A stretch of DNA of 64,000 bases from Pseudomonas sp. R-28-1W-6 (GCF_009799925.1 NZ_WELK01000016.1:1-64000); one strand, 5' to 3'. Shown: positions 37,786 to 46,517, counted from the stretch's first letter. Translations and numbers: made by a program. The notes: generated by a model from the sequence alone, not told the origin.

Positions 37786-38376
37786 GTGAAACAATTCATC
37801 GATTTCATCCCGCTTATCCTGTTCTTCATCGTCTACAAGCTCGACCCACGCACCATCGACCTGGCCGGCCACAGCGTCGAGCTGGGCGGCATCTTCAGCG
37901 CCACCGCGGTGCTGATCGCCAGTTCGGTGCTGGTCTACGGCACCCTGCTGCTGGTGCAGCGCAAGCTGGAGAAAGGCCAGTGGCTGACCCTGGTCGCCTG
38001 CCTGCTGTTCGGCGGCATGACCCTGGCCTTCCACAGCGAAACCTTTCTCAAGTGGAAGGCGCCGGTGGTCAACTGGCTGTTCGCCGCCGGTTTCGCCGCC
38101 AGCCACTTCATCGGCAACAAGCTGCTGATCCAGCGCATGCTGGGCCACGCGGTGAACCTGCCGCAGCCGATCTGGACGCGCCTGAACCTGGCCTGGATCG
38201 CCTTCTTCCTCTTCAGCGGCTGCGCCAACCTGTTCGTCGCCTTCACCTTCCACGACATCTGGGTCGACTTCAAAGTGTTCGGCAGCCTGGGCATGACCGT
38301 GCTGTTCCTGGTCGGCCAGGGCGTCTACCTGGCGCGCCACATGCACGACGACGCCCCCCAGCAAAGCAAGGACTGA
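37786..38376 (+). CDS. yciB: inner-membrane septation protein YciB/IspZ
   Basis: A 196-residue membrane protein with five to six hydrophobic segments, starting VKQFIDFIPLILFFIVYK from a GTG at 37786. The family acts in envelope integrity and septation with lipid or cell-wall partners. A TATTAT at 37751-37756 could be its -10, which argues against the longer TTG start at 37747. The stop is one base before the yciI start, giving likely coupling. Confidence 0.93.
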   Translation: MKQFIDFIPLILFFIVYKLDPRTIDLAGHSVELGGIFSATAVLIASSVLVYGTLLLVQRKLEKGQWLTLVACLLFGGMTLAFHSETFLKWKAPVVNWLFAAGFAASHFIGNKLLIQRMLGHAVNLPQPIWTRLNLAWIAFFLFSGCANLFVAFTFHDIWVDFKVFGSLGMTVLFLVGQGVYLARHMHDDAPQQSKD

Positions 38377-38377
38377 C

Positions 38378-38677
38378 ATGCTCTACGCCATTATCGCCAG
38401 CGATGTAGCCAACTCCCTCGAACAGCGCCTGGCCGCCCGCCCGGCGCACCTGGCCCGCCTGGAACAGCTGAAGAGCGAAGGCCGCCTGGTCCTGGCCGGC
38501 CCACACCCGGCGGTGGACAGCAACGACCCGGGCCCGGCCGGCTTCAGCGGCAGCCTAATCGTCGCCGAGTTCGAATCCCTGAGCGCCGCGCAGAACTGGG
38601 CCGACGCCGACCCTTACCGGGCCGCCGGCGTGTATGCCAGCGTGCTGGTCAAACCGTTCAAGCTGGTACTGCCCTGA
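38378..38677 (+). CDS. yciI: YciI-family protein
   Basis: A 99-residue ferredoxin-like-fold protein, MLYAIIASDVANSLEQRLAARPAHLARLEQLK. The conserved His (RPAHLARL) and Asp (DADPYRAAGVY) of the family's putative active site are present. Biochemical function is not established. It is directly coupled to yciB. Confidence 0.92.
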   Translation: MLYAIIASDVANSLEQRLAARPAHLARLEQLKSEGRLVLAGPHPAVDSNDPGPAGFSGSLIVAEFESLSAAQNWADADPYRAAGVYASVLVKPFKLVLP

Positions 38678-38729
38678 TTCGCCCCCTGCCACAAAAACCA
38701 TAAGAACAAACGGGAAACTGGAGTTCCAC

Positions 38730-39131
38730 ATGCGCACAGGTCCGCTGTCATTGCTGCTCATCGCCCTGGCCTTTGCTCCCTGGCTGGCCGCCGAAGAACT
38801 GGTGCTGCCGGCGACAACGGCGCCCGGCACGCTGGCCGCGCCGGCACCCAGCCCCGCGCCGAGCGCAATGCCGCCGGCAACCGTCGACAGCACCGACGAG
38901 GACAGCGCCGAGGCCGAGGCCGAACGTGAAAGCGCCCTGCTCGGCCGCCTGCGCCAGGAAAATCAGCGGCTCAAGCTGAAGCTCAAGGAAAGCCTGGCCC
39001 GGCAGCCGGAAAAGCTGCTCAGCGAACAGCAGATGTGGTTCGCCGTCGGCGCCGGCACCGCCCTGCTGGCCTTTGTCGTCGGGCGCCTGAGTGGCGGGCG
39101 ACGGAACAAACGCCAGAGCCAGTGGGTCTGA
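38730..39131 (+). CDS. uncharacterised membrane-anchored coiled-coil protein
   Basis: A 133-residue protein with a signal peptide (MRTGPLSLLLIALAFAPWLAAEE), a Pro/Ala-rich stretch, a coiled-coil segment (about 65-100, AEAEAERESALLGRLRQENQRLKLKLKES) and a C-terminal membrane segment (MWFAVGAGTALLAFVVGRLSGG) followed by a basic end. The layout resembles SH3-domain TIGR04211-type membrane proteins without the SH3 domain. I do not recognise a function. The response-regulator gene follows by 8 bp, so it may belong to the Cpx stress operon. Confidence 0.75.
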   Translation: MRTGPLSLLLIALAFAPWLAAEELVLPATTAPGTLAAPAPSPAPSAMPPATVDSTDEDSAEAEAERESALLGRLRQENQRLKLKLKESLARQPEKLLSEQQMWFAVGAGTALLAFVVGRLSGGRRNKRQSQWV

Positions 39132-39139
39132 GCGCAACC

Positions 39140-39817
39140 ATGAGCGAACTGCTGCTGATCGACGACGACCAGGAACTCTGCGAACTGCTGGCCAGCTGGC
39201 TGCAGCAGGAGGGTTTTCTGGTGCGCGCCAGCCATGACGGCATCAGCGCCCGTGCCGCCCTGGCGCAGCACACGCCGGCCGCCGTCATCCTCGACGTCAT
39301 GCTGCCCGACGGCAGCGGCCTGGAGCTGCTCAAGCAACTGCGCAGCGAGTACCCGGAACTGCCGGTGCTGATGCTTTCCGCCCGCGGCGAGCCGCTGGAC
39401 CGCATCCTCGGCCTGGAACTGGGCGCCGACGATTACCTGGCCAAACCCTGCGACCCGCGCGAGCTGACCGCCCGCCTGCGCGCCGTGCTGCGCCGCAGTG
39501 CGCCGGTAGCCGGCACTGCGCGCCTGGAACTGGGCGACCTGAGCTACAGCCAGGTACGCGGCGTGGCCAGCATCGGCGAGCAGGAAATCAGCCTGACCCT
39601 CTCGGAAAGCCGCGTGCTGGAAGCCCTGCTGCAACACCCCGGCGAGCCGGTGGACAAGCAGACCCTGGCCCAGCTGGCCCTCGGCCGCAAACTGACCCTG
39701 TACGACCGCAGCCTGGACATGCACGTCAGCAACCTGCGCAAGAAGCTCGGCGCCCATGCCGACGGCCGCCCGCGCATCGTCGCCCTGCGCAGCCGCGGCT
39801 ACTACTACAGCGCCTGA
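39140..39817 (+). CDS. cpxR: CpxR-type response regulator
   Basis: OmpR-family regulator of 225 residues. The receiver domain has the acidic pocket LLIDDDQE, phospho-acceptor Asp52 in VILDVMLPDGSG and lysine in LAKPCDPRE. The C-terminal winged helix ends RKKLGAHADGRPRIVALRSRGYYY. Together with the CpxP/Spy-like gene, the kinase at 40443 and the CpxR box between them, this is the envelope-stress system; the P. aeruginosa counterpart in this position is called CpxR. Confidence 0.9.
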   Translation: MSELLLIDDDQELCELLASWLQQEGFLVRASHDGISARAALAQHTPAAVILDVMLPDGSGLELLKQLRSEYPELPVLMLSARGEPLDRILGLELGADDYLAKPCDPRELTARLRAVLRRSAPVAGTARLELGDLSYSQVRGVASIGEQEISLTLSESRVLEALLQHPGEPVDKQTLAQLALGRKLTLYDRSLDMHVSNLRKKLGAHADGRPRIVALRSRGYYYSA

Positions 39818-39832
39818 CCCGCGCCAGCGCTC

Positions 39833-39848
39833 TTTACCCAGGCTTTAC
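39833..39848 (-). promoter_or_regulatory. CpxR box
   Basis: Read on the minus strand, GTAAA-N6-GTAAA (forward TTTAC at 39833-39837 and 39844-39848), matching the CpxR consensus GTAAA-N4-8-GTAAA. It lies 84 bp before the ATG of the CpxP/Spy-like gene, as expected for an activated promoter. Confidence 0.7.
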
Positions 39849-39931
39849 CCTCGGCTGACCGCGCCTGACCTTGCCCTCCCTAAACTGAGCCCATCCGGTA
39901 ACCCACCGGCATCCAGACAAGGAGACACACC

Positions 39932-40375
39932 ATGCGCAAGACCCTGATCGCCCTGCTGATCGCCGCCACCCTGCCCGCCGTGGCCATGGCCATGCCCGAT
40001 GGCGGCCCGCACGAGCAAGGCCCCTGCCACCCGTCAATGCACGGTGAGCAGCGCGGCCCCGGCATGCGGATGTTCAAGGACCTCGAACTCAGCGCCGAAC
40101 AGCGCGAGCAGATGGGCAAGCTGATGCGCGAGCGCAAGGACAACCCGCGCGCCATCACCCAGAAGTACCTGGACAAGCTGCCGGCAGCCGACCAGCAGGC
40201 CATGCAGAAGGAAATCGAGACCGCGCGCCTGGAGCATGACAAGGCCATCCGCGCCATTCTCACCCCGGAGCAGCAGAAGACCTTCGACGCGCACAAGGCG
40301 GAAATGGACAAGCGCCGCGCCGAGCGCGAGGAATTCGAGGCCTGGAAGGCCGAGAAGGCCAGCAAGGCCGAATAA
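39932..40375 (+). CDS. periplasmic CpxP/Spy-like LTXXQ protein
   Basis: A 147-residue periplasmic protein with a signal peptide (MRKTLIALLIAATLPAVAMA) and a helical Spy/CpxP fold. LELSAEQREQMGKLM and ILTPEQQKTFDAH are the two LTxxQ-type motifs. Family members chaperone unfolded periplasmic proteins and restrain the CpxA sensor. AAGGAG precedes the ATG, and a CpxR box lies upstream. The C-terminus is a highly charged helix. It sits between the regulator and kinase genes. Confidence 0.88.
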   Translation: MRKTLIALLIAATLPAVAMAMPDGGPHEQGPCHPSMHGEQRGPGMRMFKDLELSAEQREQMGKLMRERKDNPRAITQKYLDKLPAADQQAMQKEIETARLEHDKAIRAILTPEQQKTFDAHKAEMDKRRAEREEFEAWKAEKASKAE

Positions 40376-40394
40376 CCCGGCCCATCTCACCCCA

Positions 40395-40424
40395 CCCGCC
40401 AGGCAGGTACTGCTGGCGGGTTTT
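40395..40424 (+). terminator. terminator/attenuator between the cpxP-like gene and cpxA
   Basis: CCCGCCAG (40395-40402) pairs with CTGGCGGG (40413-40420), followed by TTTT. It is 19 bp before the kinase GTG, so strong expression of the periplasmic protein could be separated from low kinase expression. Confidence 0.7.
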
Positions 40425-40442
40425 GCCGATTGAGGAGTCCCC

Positions 40443-41774
40443 GTGCGTTCACTGTTCTGGCGCATCTTTGCCAGCTTCTGGCTGGCCATCGCCCTGGTTG
40501 CCGGGCTCTCCCTGCTGCTGGGGCACGCCCTGAACCAGGATGCCTGGATCCTCAGCAACCACCCGGCGCTGCGCAACCTGCCCGAGCGCTGGAGCCAGCG
40601 TTACGAGCAGCAGGGCGCGCAGGCCGCCCAGGACTTCCTGGAACGGCGCAAGCGGCGCTTCCATGTCGACACCCAGGTGCTCGACGAGGACGGCCAGGCT
40701 CTGGTCTATGGCACCTTCCCGCCGCGCGCCGCCGCCTTCGAAGCCCGCCAGCGCAACGAGAAGCGCCTGCCCTGGCGCCGCCTGACCGACGAATACACCA
40801 ACCCGGACAGTGGCAAGACCTACCTGTTCATCTACCGCATCCCCCACCCGGAGCTGGCCGAGTGGCACCGCGACAGCCTGCTCTGGCCACTCAGCGCCCT
40901 GGGCATCGCCCTGGTCGTGCTGACCGCGCTGAGCCTGCTGCTGACCCTGTCCATCACCCGCCCGCTCGGGCGCCTGCGCGGCGCCGTGCATGACCTCGGC
41001 CAGACCACCTACCAGCAGCACAGCCTGGCGCGCCTGGCCGATCGCCGCGACGAGTTCGGCGTGCTGGCGCGCGACTTCAACCGCATGGGCGCGCGCCTGC
41101 AGGGCCTGATCGGCAGCCAGCGCCAGCTGCTGCGCGACGTGTCCCACGAGCTGCGCTCGCCGCTGGCGCGCCTGCGCATCGCCCTGGCCCTGGCCGAACG
41201 CGCCGAGCCGGCGGAACGCGACAAGCTGTGGCCACGCCTGGCCCAGGAGTGCGACCGCCTGGAAGGCCTGATCAGCGAAATCCTCGCCCTCGCCCGCCTG
41301 GATGCCGAACCCGGCAGCGCGCAACCGATCGCGCTGGGCAAGCTGCTCGACGACCTGCAGGACGACGCGCGCCTGAGCGCCCCCGCGCAACAGCTGCGGG
41401 TGCAGCTGGATGATCCCGGGCTGACGTTCCAGGGCTGGCCGGACATGCTCGCCCGCGCCCTCGACAACCTGCTGCGCAATGCCCTGCGCTTCAACCCGCC
41501 CGGCCAGCCGATCGAGATCAGCGTGACGCGGCACGCCCAGCACCTGCTGATCAGCCTGCGCGACCATGGCCCGGGGGTGCCGGAGGAGCTGCTGGAGAAG
41601 CTCGGCGAGCCGTTCTTCCGCGCCCCCGGGCAGAGCGCCGCGGGCCACGGCTTGGGCCTGGCCATCGCCCGGCGCAGCGCCGAACGGCATGGCGGCCGCC
41701 TGCTGCTGGCCAACCACCCGGACGGCGGCTTCGTCGCCAGCCTGGAGCTGCCGCTGAGCGGCAGCTCGCAGTGA
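40443..41774 (+). CDS. cpxA: CpxA-type sensor histidine kinase
   Basis: Inner-membrane kinase of 443 residues. There are two membrane segments (about 8-28 and 150-176) around a periplasmic domain, then HAMP, a dimerisation domain with His235 in RDVSHELRSPLARLR, and an ATPase domain with NLLRNALRF (N box), DHGPGVP (G1) and GHGLGLAIARR (G2). Start is the GTG at 40443, preceded by GAGG. It is the partner of the regulator at 39140. Confidence 0.92.
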   Translation: MRSLFWRIFASFWLAIALVAGLSLLLGHALNQDAWILSNHPALRNLPERWSQRYEQQGAQAAQDFLERRKRRFHVDTQVLDEDGQALVYGTFPPRAAAFEARQRNEKRLPWRRLTDEYTNPDSGKTYLFIYRIPHPELAEWHRDSLLWPLSALGIALVVLTALSLLLTLSITRPLGRLRGAVHDLGQTTYQQHSLARLADRRDEFGVLARDFNRMGARLQGLIGSQRQLLRDVSHELRSPLARLRIALALAERAEPAERDKLWPRLAQECDRLEGLISEILALARLDAEPGSAQPIALGKLLDDLQDDARLSAPAQQLRVQLDDPGLTFQGWPDMLARALDNLLRNALRFNPPGQPIEISVTRHAQHLLISLRDHGPGVPEELLEKLGEPFFRAPGQSAAGHGLGLAIARRSAERHGGRLLLANHPDGGFVASLELPLSGSSQ

Positions 41775-41839
41775 AACCCGGGCCTGCGGCCTAGCCGGCG
41801 CCGCTCAGCGAGCGGCGACCGCCAGGCCTGCGCAACCCT

Positions 41840-42400
41840 TCAGCTCGGCCAGCTGCCGACGAAGTCGGCGACGGCCAGCGGCGCCGGCGTGCGCCGCGCC
41901 CCCTCGAAGCTGCCCAGGTAGACGAACCCGACGATGCGCTCGTTGGCCGCCAGGCCCAGCCCGGCCAGCACATGGGCATCGCTGGCCAGCTCGCCGGTGC
42001 GCCAGACTGCGCCGAAGCCCTGCGCCTGCGCCGCCAGCAACAGGCCGTGCGCCGCGCAAGCGGCCGAGAGCAGCTGTTCCTGTTGCGGCACCTTGGGGTG
42101 CTCGCTCAGCCGGGCGATCGCCACCACCAGCAGCGGCGCGCGCAGCGGCATGCCGCGCGCCTTGTCCAGGGCCTCCGGCTTGGCCTCGGGGTTGCCGGCC
42201 AGCAGCGCGCTGGCGAACAGCTCGCCCAGTTGCACACGAGCCTCGCCCTCCACCGTCAGGAAGCGCCAGGGGCGCAACTGGCCATGGTCGGGCGCGCGCA
42301 GGGCGGCGCGAAACAGCACCTCGCGCTGCGCGGCATCCGGCGCGGGATCGAGCAGGCGGCCTACAGACACGCGGTTGAGCAACAGATCGAGGGCTTGCAT
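41840..42400 (-). CDS. nitroreductase family protein (YdjA-like)
   Basis: FMN-dependent nitroreductase-fold protein of 186 residues. N-terminal ALDLLLNRVSVGRLLDPAPD and RAPDHGQLRPWRF are the flavin phosphate-binding signature of the YdjA branch, and AQGFGAVWRTGEL is typical near the C-terminus. The natural substrate is unknown. It is divergent from trkH with a shared promoter region. Confidence 0.9.
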   Translation of the reverse strand: MQALDLLLNRVSVGRLLDPAPDAAQREVLFRAALRAPDHGQLRPWRFLTVEGEARVQLGELFASALLAGNPEAKPEALDKARGMPLRAPLLVVAIARLSEHPKVPQQEQLLSAACAAHGLLLAAQAQGFGAVWRTGELASDAHVLAGLGLAANERIVGFVYLGSFEGARRTPAPLAVADFVGSWPS

Positions 42401-42429
42401 CGGCCATATCCTCCGGAATCGAGGCTGGC

Positions 42430-42499
42430 ATTCTAGTGCCGCAGCTGTGCTTTTTGGCAAAAAGCAGCGCTTCTAGGTGGCTGAGCGGACAGGTAGAAT
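42430..42499. promoter_or_regulatory. divergent promoters of the nitroreductase and trkH genes
   Basis: Minus strand: TTGCCA (42455-42460), 19-bp spacer, TAGAAT (42430-42435). Plus strand: TTCTAG (42471-42476), 17-bp spacer, TAGAAT (42494-42499). The two -10 hexamers are identical. A perfect palindrome (42449-42465) covers the nitroreductase -35. Confidence 0.5.
42449..42465. promoter_or_regulatory. 17-bp perfect palindrome, candidate operator
   Basis: GCTTTTTG-G-CAAAAAGC, extended by one further T/A pair. It overlaps the -35 of the nitroreductase promoter and lies just before that of trkH. The binding protein is unknown. Confidence 0.5.
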
Positions 42500-42528
42500 G
42501 CCGGCCTTTCCAGTCATTCGAGTGCCTC

Positions 42529-43983
42529 ATGGCCTTCTCGACCCTGCGCATCATCGGCTTCATCCTGGGGATCTTCCTGATCACCCTGGCGGCCAGCATG
42601 ATCATCCCCATGCTCACCCTGCTCGCCTTCGAGCGCAGCGACGACCTCAACGCCTTTCTCTGGTCGAGCCTGATCACCTTCGTCGCCGGCCTGGCCCTGG
42701 TCATTCCCGGCCGACCGCAACACATGCAGCTGCGCCCGCGCGACATGTACCTGCTGACCACCGCCAGTTGGGTGGTGGTGTGCTGCTTCGCCGCCCTGCC
42801 GATGGTGATCATCGCCCACATCAGCTACACCGACTCGTTCTTCGAAACCATGTCCGGCATCACCACCACCGGCTCCACCATCCTGGTCGGGCTGGACACG
42901 ATGTCGCCGGGCATCCTGATCTGGCGCTCGATGCTGCACTGGCTGGGCGGCATCGGCTTCATCGGCATGGCGGTAGCGATCCTGCCGCTGCTGCGGGTCG
43001 GCGGCATGCGCCTGTTCCAGACCGAGTCCTCGGACTGGGGCGAGAAGGTCATGCCGCGCTCGCACATGGCCGCCAAGTACATCCTGCTGGTCTATGTGGC
43101 CCTCACCGGGCTCGGCTTCCTGGCCTTCTGGGCCGCCGGCATGACGCCGTTCGAGGCGATCAACCACTCGATGTCGATGATCTCCACCGGCGGTTTCTCC
43201 ACCTCCGACTCATCCCTGGCCAACTGGCAGCAACCGGCGGTGCACTGGGTCGCCGTGCTGTTCATGATCCTCGGCGGCCTGCCCTTCACCCTGTACGTGG
43301 CCACCCTGCGCGGCCATCGCAAGGCACTGCTGCGCGACCATCAGGTGCGCGGCTTCATCGGTTTCCTGCTGCTGACCTGGCTGGTGTTCGGCACCTGGCT
43401 GTGGGCCAATTCCGAGCACGCCTGGCTGGATGCCGTGCGCATCGTCGCCGTCAACGTCACCTCGGTGGTCACCACCACCGGTGTGGCCCTCGGCGACTAC
43501 ACCCTGTGGGGCAGCTTCTCGGTGCTGCTGTTCTTCTACCTGACCTTCATCGGCGGCTGCTCGGGCTCCACCTCCGGCGGCCTGAAGATCTTCCGTTTCC
43601 AGGTCGCCTACGTGCTGCTCAAGGCCAACCTGCAGCAACTGGTGCACCCGCGGGCGGTGATCAAGCAGCAGTACAACAACCACAACCTGGACGAAGACAT
43701 CGTCCGTTCGCTGATCACCTTCTCCTTCTTCTTCGCCATCACCATCGGCGTGATCGCCCTCGGCCTGACCCTCACCGGCCTGGACTGGGTCACCTCGCTG
43801 ACCGGCGCAGCCACCGCGGTGTGCAACGTCGGCCCGGGCCTGGGACCGATCATCGGTCCGGTCGGCAACTTCTCGACCCTGCCGGACAGCGCCAAGTGGC
43901 TGCTGACCATCGGCATGCTGCTCGGCCGCCTGGAAATCCTCACCGTGCTGGTGCTGTTCACCAAGGCATTCTGGAAACATTGA
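42529..43983 (+). CDS. trkH: Trk potassium uptake protein TrkH, first copy
   Basis: K+ channel-like subunit in the inner membrane, gated by cytoplasmic TrkA. It has 484 residues. The four selectivity-filter loops are ITTTGSTI, ISTGGFSTSD, TTTGVALGDY and NVGPGLGPIIGP, all with the filter glycine. The loop KIFRFQVAYVLLKANLQQL contains the conserved basic residues. trkA is outside this window. A second 484-residue copy follows after 70 bp. Confidence 0.95.
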   Translation: MAFSTLRIIGFILGIFLITLAASMIIPMLTLLAFERSDDLNAFLWSSLITFVAGLALVIPGRPQHMQLRPRDMYLLTTASWVVVCCFAALPMVIIAHISYTDSFFETMSGITTTGSTILVGLDTMSPGILIWRSMLHWLGGIGFIGMAVAILPLLRVGGMRLFQTESSDWGEKVMPRSHMAAKYILLVYVALTGLGFLAFWAAGMTPFEAINHSMSMISTGGFSTSDSSLANWQQPAVHWVAVLFMILGGLPFTLYVATLRGHRKALLRDHQVRGFIGFLLLTWLVFGTWLWANSEHAWLDAVRIVAVNVTSVVTTTGVALGDYTLWGSFSVLLFFYLTFIGGCSGSTSGGLKIFRFQVAYVLLKANLQQLVHPRAVIKQQYNNHNLDEDIVRSLITFSFFFAITIGVIALGLTLTGLDWVTSLTGAATAVCNVGPGLGPIIGPVGNFSTLPDSAKWLLTIGMLLGRLEILTVLVLFTKAFWKH

Positions 43984-44053
43984 TCAACAGCGCCTCGGCC
44001 AATGCCCGCCGCGCACCTAGACTCAGCCCATCGACCCGGCGCCATAGCACCCC

Positions 44054-45508
44054 ATGACCCTGCCCTCCCTGCGTGTCCTCGCCTTCATCAACGGCATCTT
44101 CCTGATCACCCTGGCCATCAGCATGCTGGTGCCGGTGGGCACCCTGCTGGTCTACGAACAGCCGCAGGGCATCAACGCCTTTCTCTGGTCGAGCCTGATC
44201 ACCTTCATCGCCGGGATCGCCATGGTTGCCCAGGGCCGCCCGCAGAACAGCCAGCTGCGCCCGCGCGACATGTACATGCTGACGGTGTCGAGCTGGATCC
44301 TGGTGTCGATCTTCGCCGCCGTGCCGTTCCTGTTCACCCAGCACGTCAGCTTTACCGATGCCTACTTCGAGAGCATGTCCGGCGTCACCGCCACTGGCGC
44401 CACCATCTTCAGCGGCCTGGACGGCATGTCGCCGGGCGTGCTGATCTGGCGTTCGCTGCTGCACTGGCTGGGCGGCATCGGTTTCATCGCCATGGCCGTG
44501 GCCATCCTGCCGATGCTGCGCATCGGCGGCATGCGCCTGTTCCAGACCGAATCCTCGGACCGCTCGGACAAGGTCATGCCGCGCTCGCACATGGTCGCCA
44601 AGTACATGGTGCTGGCCTATGTCGGCCTCAGCGCCCTGGCCACCCTGGCCTTCTGGCTGGCCGGGATGAACCCGTTCGACGCCATCAACCACGCCATGTC
44701 GGCGATCGCCACCGGCGGCTTCTCCACCTCCGACGCGTCCCTGGCCAAGTGGCAGGAGCCGGCGGTGCACTGGGTGGCGGTGGTGGTGATGATTCTCGGC
44801 AGCCTGCCCTTCGTGCTCTACGTGTCGACCCTGCGCGGCAACTACCAGGCGCTGCTGCGCGACGCCCAGGTCCGCGGTTTCCTGTTCATCCTGCTGAGCA
44901 GCTGGCTGGTGCTCGCCACCTGGTACTGGGCGACCAACCAGCTGCACTGGCTGGAGGCCCTGCGCCATGTCGCGGTGAACATCACCTCGGTGATGACCAC
45001 CACCGGCTTCGCCCTCGGCGACTACAGCCTGTGGGGCCCGTTCGCCACCATGCTGTTCTTCTACCTGGGCTTCGTCGGCGGCTGCTCCGGCTCCACCGCC
45101 GGCGGGCTGAAGATCTTCCGCTTCCAGGTCGCCTACATCCTGCTCAAGGCCAACCTGCAGCAGCTGGTGCACCCGCGGGCGGTGATCAAGCAGCAGTACA
45201 ACCGTCACCGCCTGGACGAGGACATCGTCCGCTCGATCCTGACCTTCTCGTTCTTCTTCACCATCACCATCGCCACCCTGGCCCTGGCCCTGACCCTGTG
45301 CGGGCTGGACTGGATCACCGCGCTGTCCGGCGCGGCCAGCACGGTGGCCGGCGTCGGCCCCGGCATGGGCCCGATCATCGGCCCGGCCGGCAACTTCTCC
45401 AGCCTGCCGGACAGCGCCAAGTGGCTGCTGACCATCGGCATGCTGCTCGGCCGCCTGGAAATCCTCACCGTGCTGGTGCTGTTGCTGCCGGCCTTCTGGC
45501 GCCACTGA
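44054..45508 (+). CDS. trkH: Trk potassium uptake protein TrkH, second copy
   Basis: A tandem paralogue of the same length (484 residues). Filter loops are VTATGATI, IATGGFSTSD, TTTGFALGDY and GVGPGMGPIIGP. Several blocks are almost identical at the DNA level to copy 1, for example the last part from LPDSAKWLLTIGMLLGRLEILTVLVL. Between those blocks the proteins differ at many positions. Both reading frames are intact. Different affinity or ion preference (K+ or Na+) is possible but unproven. The gene ends 7 bp from the convergent AraC gene. Confidence 0.95.
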   Translation: MTLPSLRVLAFINGIFLITLAISMLVPVGTLLVYEQPQGINAFLWSSLITFIAGIAMVAQGRPQNSQLRPRDMYMLTVSSWILVSIFAAVPFLFTQHVSFTDAYFESMSGVTATGATIFSGLDGMSPGVLIWRSLLHWLGGIGFIAMAVAILPMLRIGGMRLFQTESSDRSDKVMPRSHMVAKYMVLAYVGLSALATLAFWLAGMNPFDAINHAMSAIATGGFSTSDASLAKWQEPAVHWVAVVVMILGSLPFVLYVSTLRGNYQALLRDAQVRGFLFILLSSWLVLATWYWATNQLHWLEALRHVAVNITSVMTTTGFALGDYSLWGPFATMLFFYLGFVGGCSGSTAGGLKIFRFQVAYILLKANLQQLVHPRAVIKQQYNRHRLDEDIVRSILTFSFFFTITIATLALALTLCGLDWITALSGAASTVAGVGPGMGPIIGPAGNFSSLPDSAKWLLTIGMLLGRLEILTVLVLLLPAFWRH

Positions 45509-45515
45509 GGCTCGG

Positions 45516-46517
45516 CTACAGGCCGGCGCGGTACTCGCCCGGGGTGCTGTCGAACCAGCGGCGGAAGGCGCGGAAGAAATTGCTCGGGTCGGCGAAACCC
45601 AGCAGATAGGCGATCTCCAGCAGGGTCAGGTTAGGCTGGGCCAGGTATTGCCCGGCCAGCTCGCGGCGGGTGTCGTCCAGCAGTTGCTGGTAGGTGCTGC
45701 CCTCGTCCTGCAGGCGCCGCTGCAAGGTGCGCTCGGACAGCAGCAGGGCCTGGGCCACCGCCTCGCGCTTGGGCTCGCCCTGGGGCAGCAGGCGGCAGAG
45801 CACCTGGCGCACCTGGTGGGTCACCCGGCTGTCCGAGAAGCGCGCCAGGTATTCCCCGGCGAAACGGTCGTGCAGCTGCGCCAGCGCCTCGTTGGCGGTG
45901 GGCAGCGGCGCATCCAGGTCGGCCCGCTCGAACAGCAGGGCATAGTGCTCGGCATTGAACCGTAGCGGCCCCTGGAACACCTCCCTGTAGGGCTGCAGGT
46001 CCACCGGCGGCGGCCCCTGGAAGCTGACCAGCCGCGGCGTCAGCGGCTTGCCGGTGAGCCAGCGGCAGAAGGCCAGGGAGTAGGCCAGCGAGGCTTCGGC
46101 GCTCTGCCGGGCCGAGGGCAGGCGATCGCCATGGATCACCAGGGTCAGCTGGTAGCCGTCGGCCGTCGGCTGGAAACCGAGATCGGAGCCCTCGGCGATG
46201 ATGCGCTGGTAGCGCACCAGGCGCGCGAAGCCTTCCAGCAGGTTGCGGCTGGACATCAGCGCGTAGCCCACCACATGGAAGGATGACGGGCGCACCACCC
46301 TGGCCATGTTCAGGCCGATGGCCGGATTGCCTGAGGCTTCCACCGCCAGGTGCCACAGGCGGGTCATGGCGTCCTGGGGGAAGCGTGCGTCGGCATCGGC
46401 GAGCGCCGCATAGTCAAGGCCGAGACGGGCAAACAGGCTGCGGCAATCGACCCCGCCCAGCTCCAGAGCCGCGACGATGCCGGATGCCCAGCTGGATGAA
46501 GTGGTACGTTCGCTCAT
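45516..46517 (-). CDS. AraC-family regulator (OruR/ArgR-like, arabinose-binding-like N-terminus)
   Basis: A 333-residue regulator. Residues about 20-205 match the Arabinose_bd (PF12625-like) ligand domain found in OruR and similar Pseudomonas regulators (FHVVGYALMSSRNLLEGFARLVRYQRI). The C-terminal AraC helix-turn-helix pair ends LTLLEIAYLLGFADPSNFFRAFRRWFDSTPGEYR. Target and ligand are unknown. It is divergent from the DUF962 gene. Confidence 0.9.
   Translation of the reverse strand: MSERTTSSSWASGIVAALELGGVDCRSLFARLGLDYAALADADARFPQDAMTRLWHLAVEASGNPAIGLNMARVVRPSSFHVVGYALMSSRNLLEGFARLVRYQRIIAEGSDLGFQPTADGYQLTLVIHGDRLPSARQSAEASLAYSLAFCRWLTGKPLTPRLVSFQGPPPVDLQPYREVFQGPLRFNAEHYALLFERADLDAPLPTANEALAQLHDRFAGEYLARFSDSRVTHQVRQVLCRLLPQGEPKREAVAQALLLSERTLQRRLQDEGSTYQQLLDDTRRELAGQYLAQPNLTLLEIAYLLGFADPSNFFRAFRRWFDSTPGEYRAGL

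Noticed and set aside
42529..45508. The two trkH genes as an assembly error or one broken gene
   Set aside because: Both frames are complete, of equal length, and differ at many positions along the whole length, so they are real paralogues.
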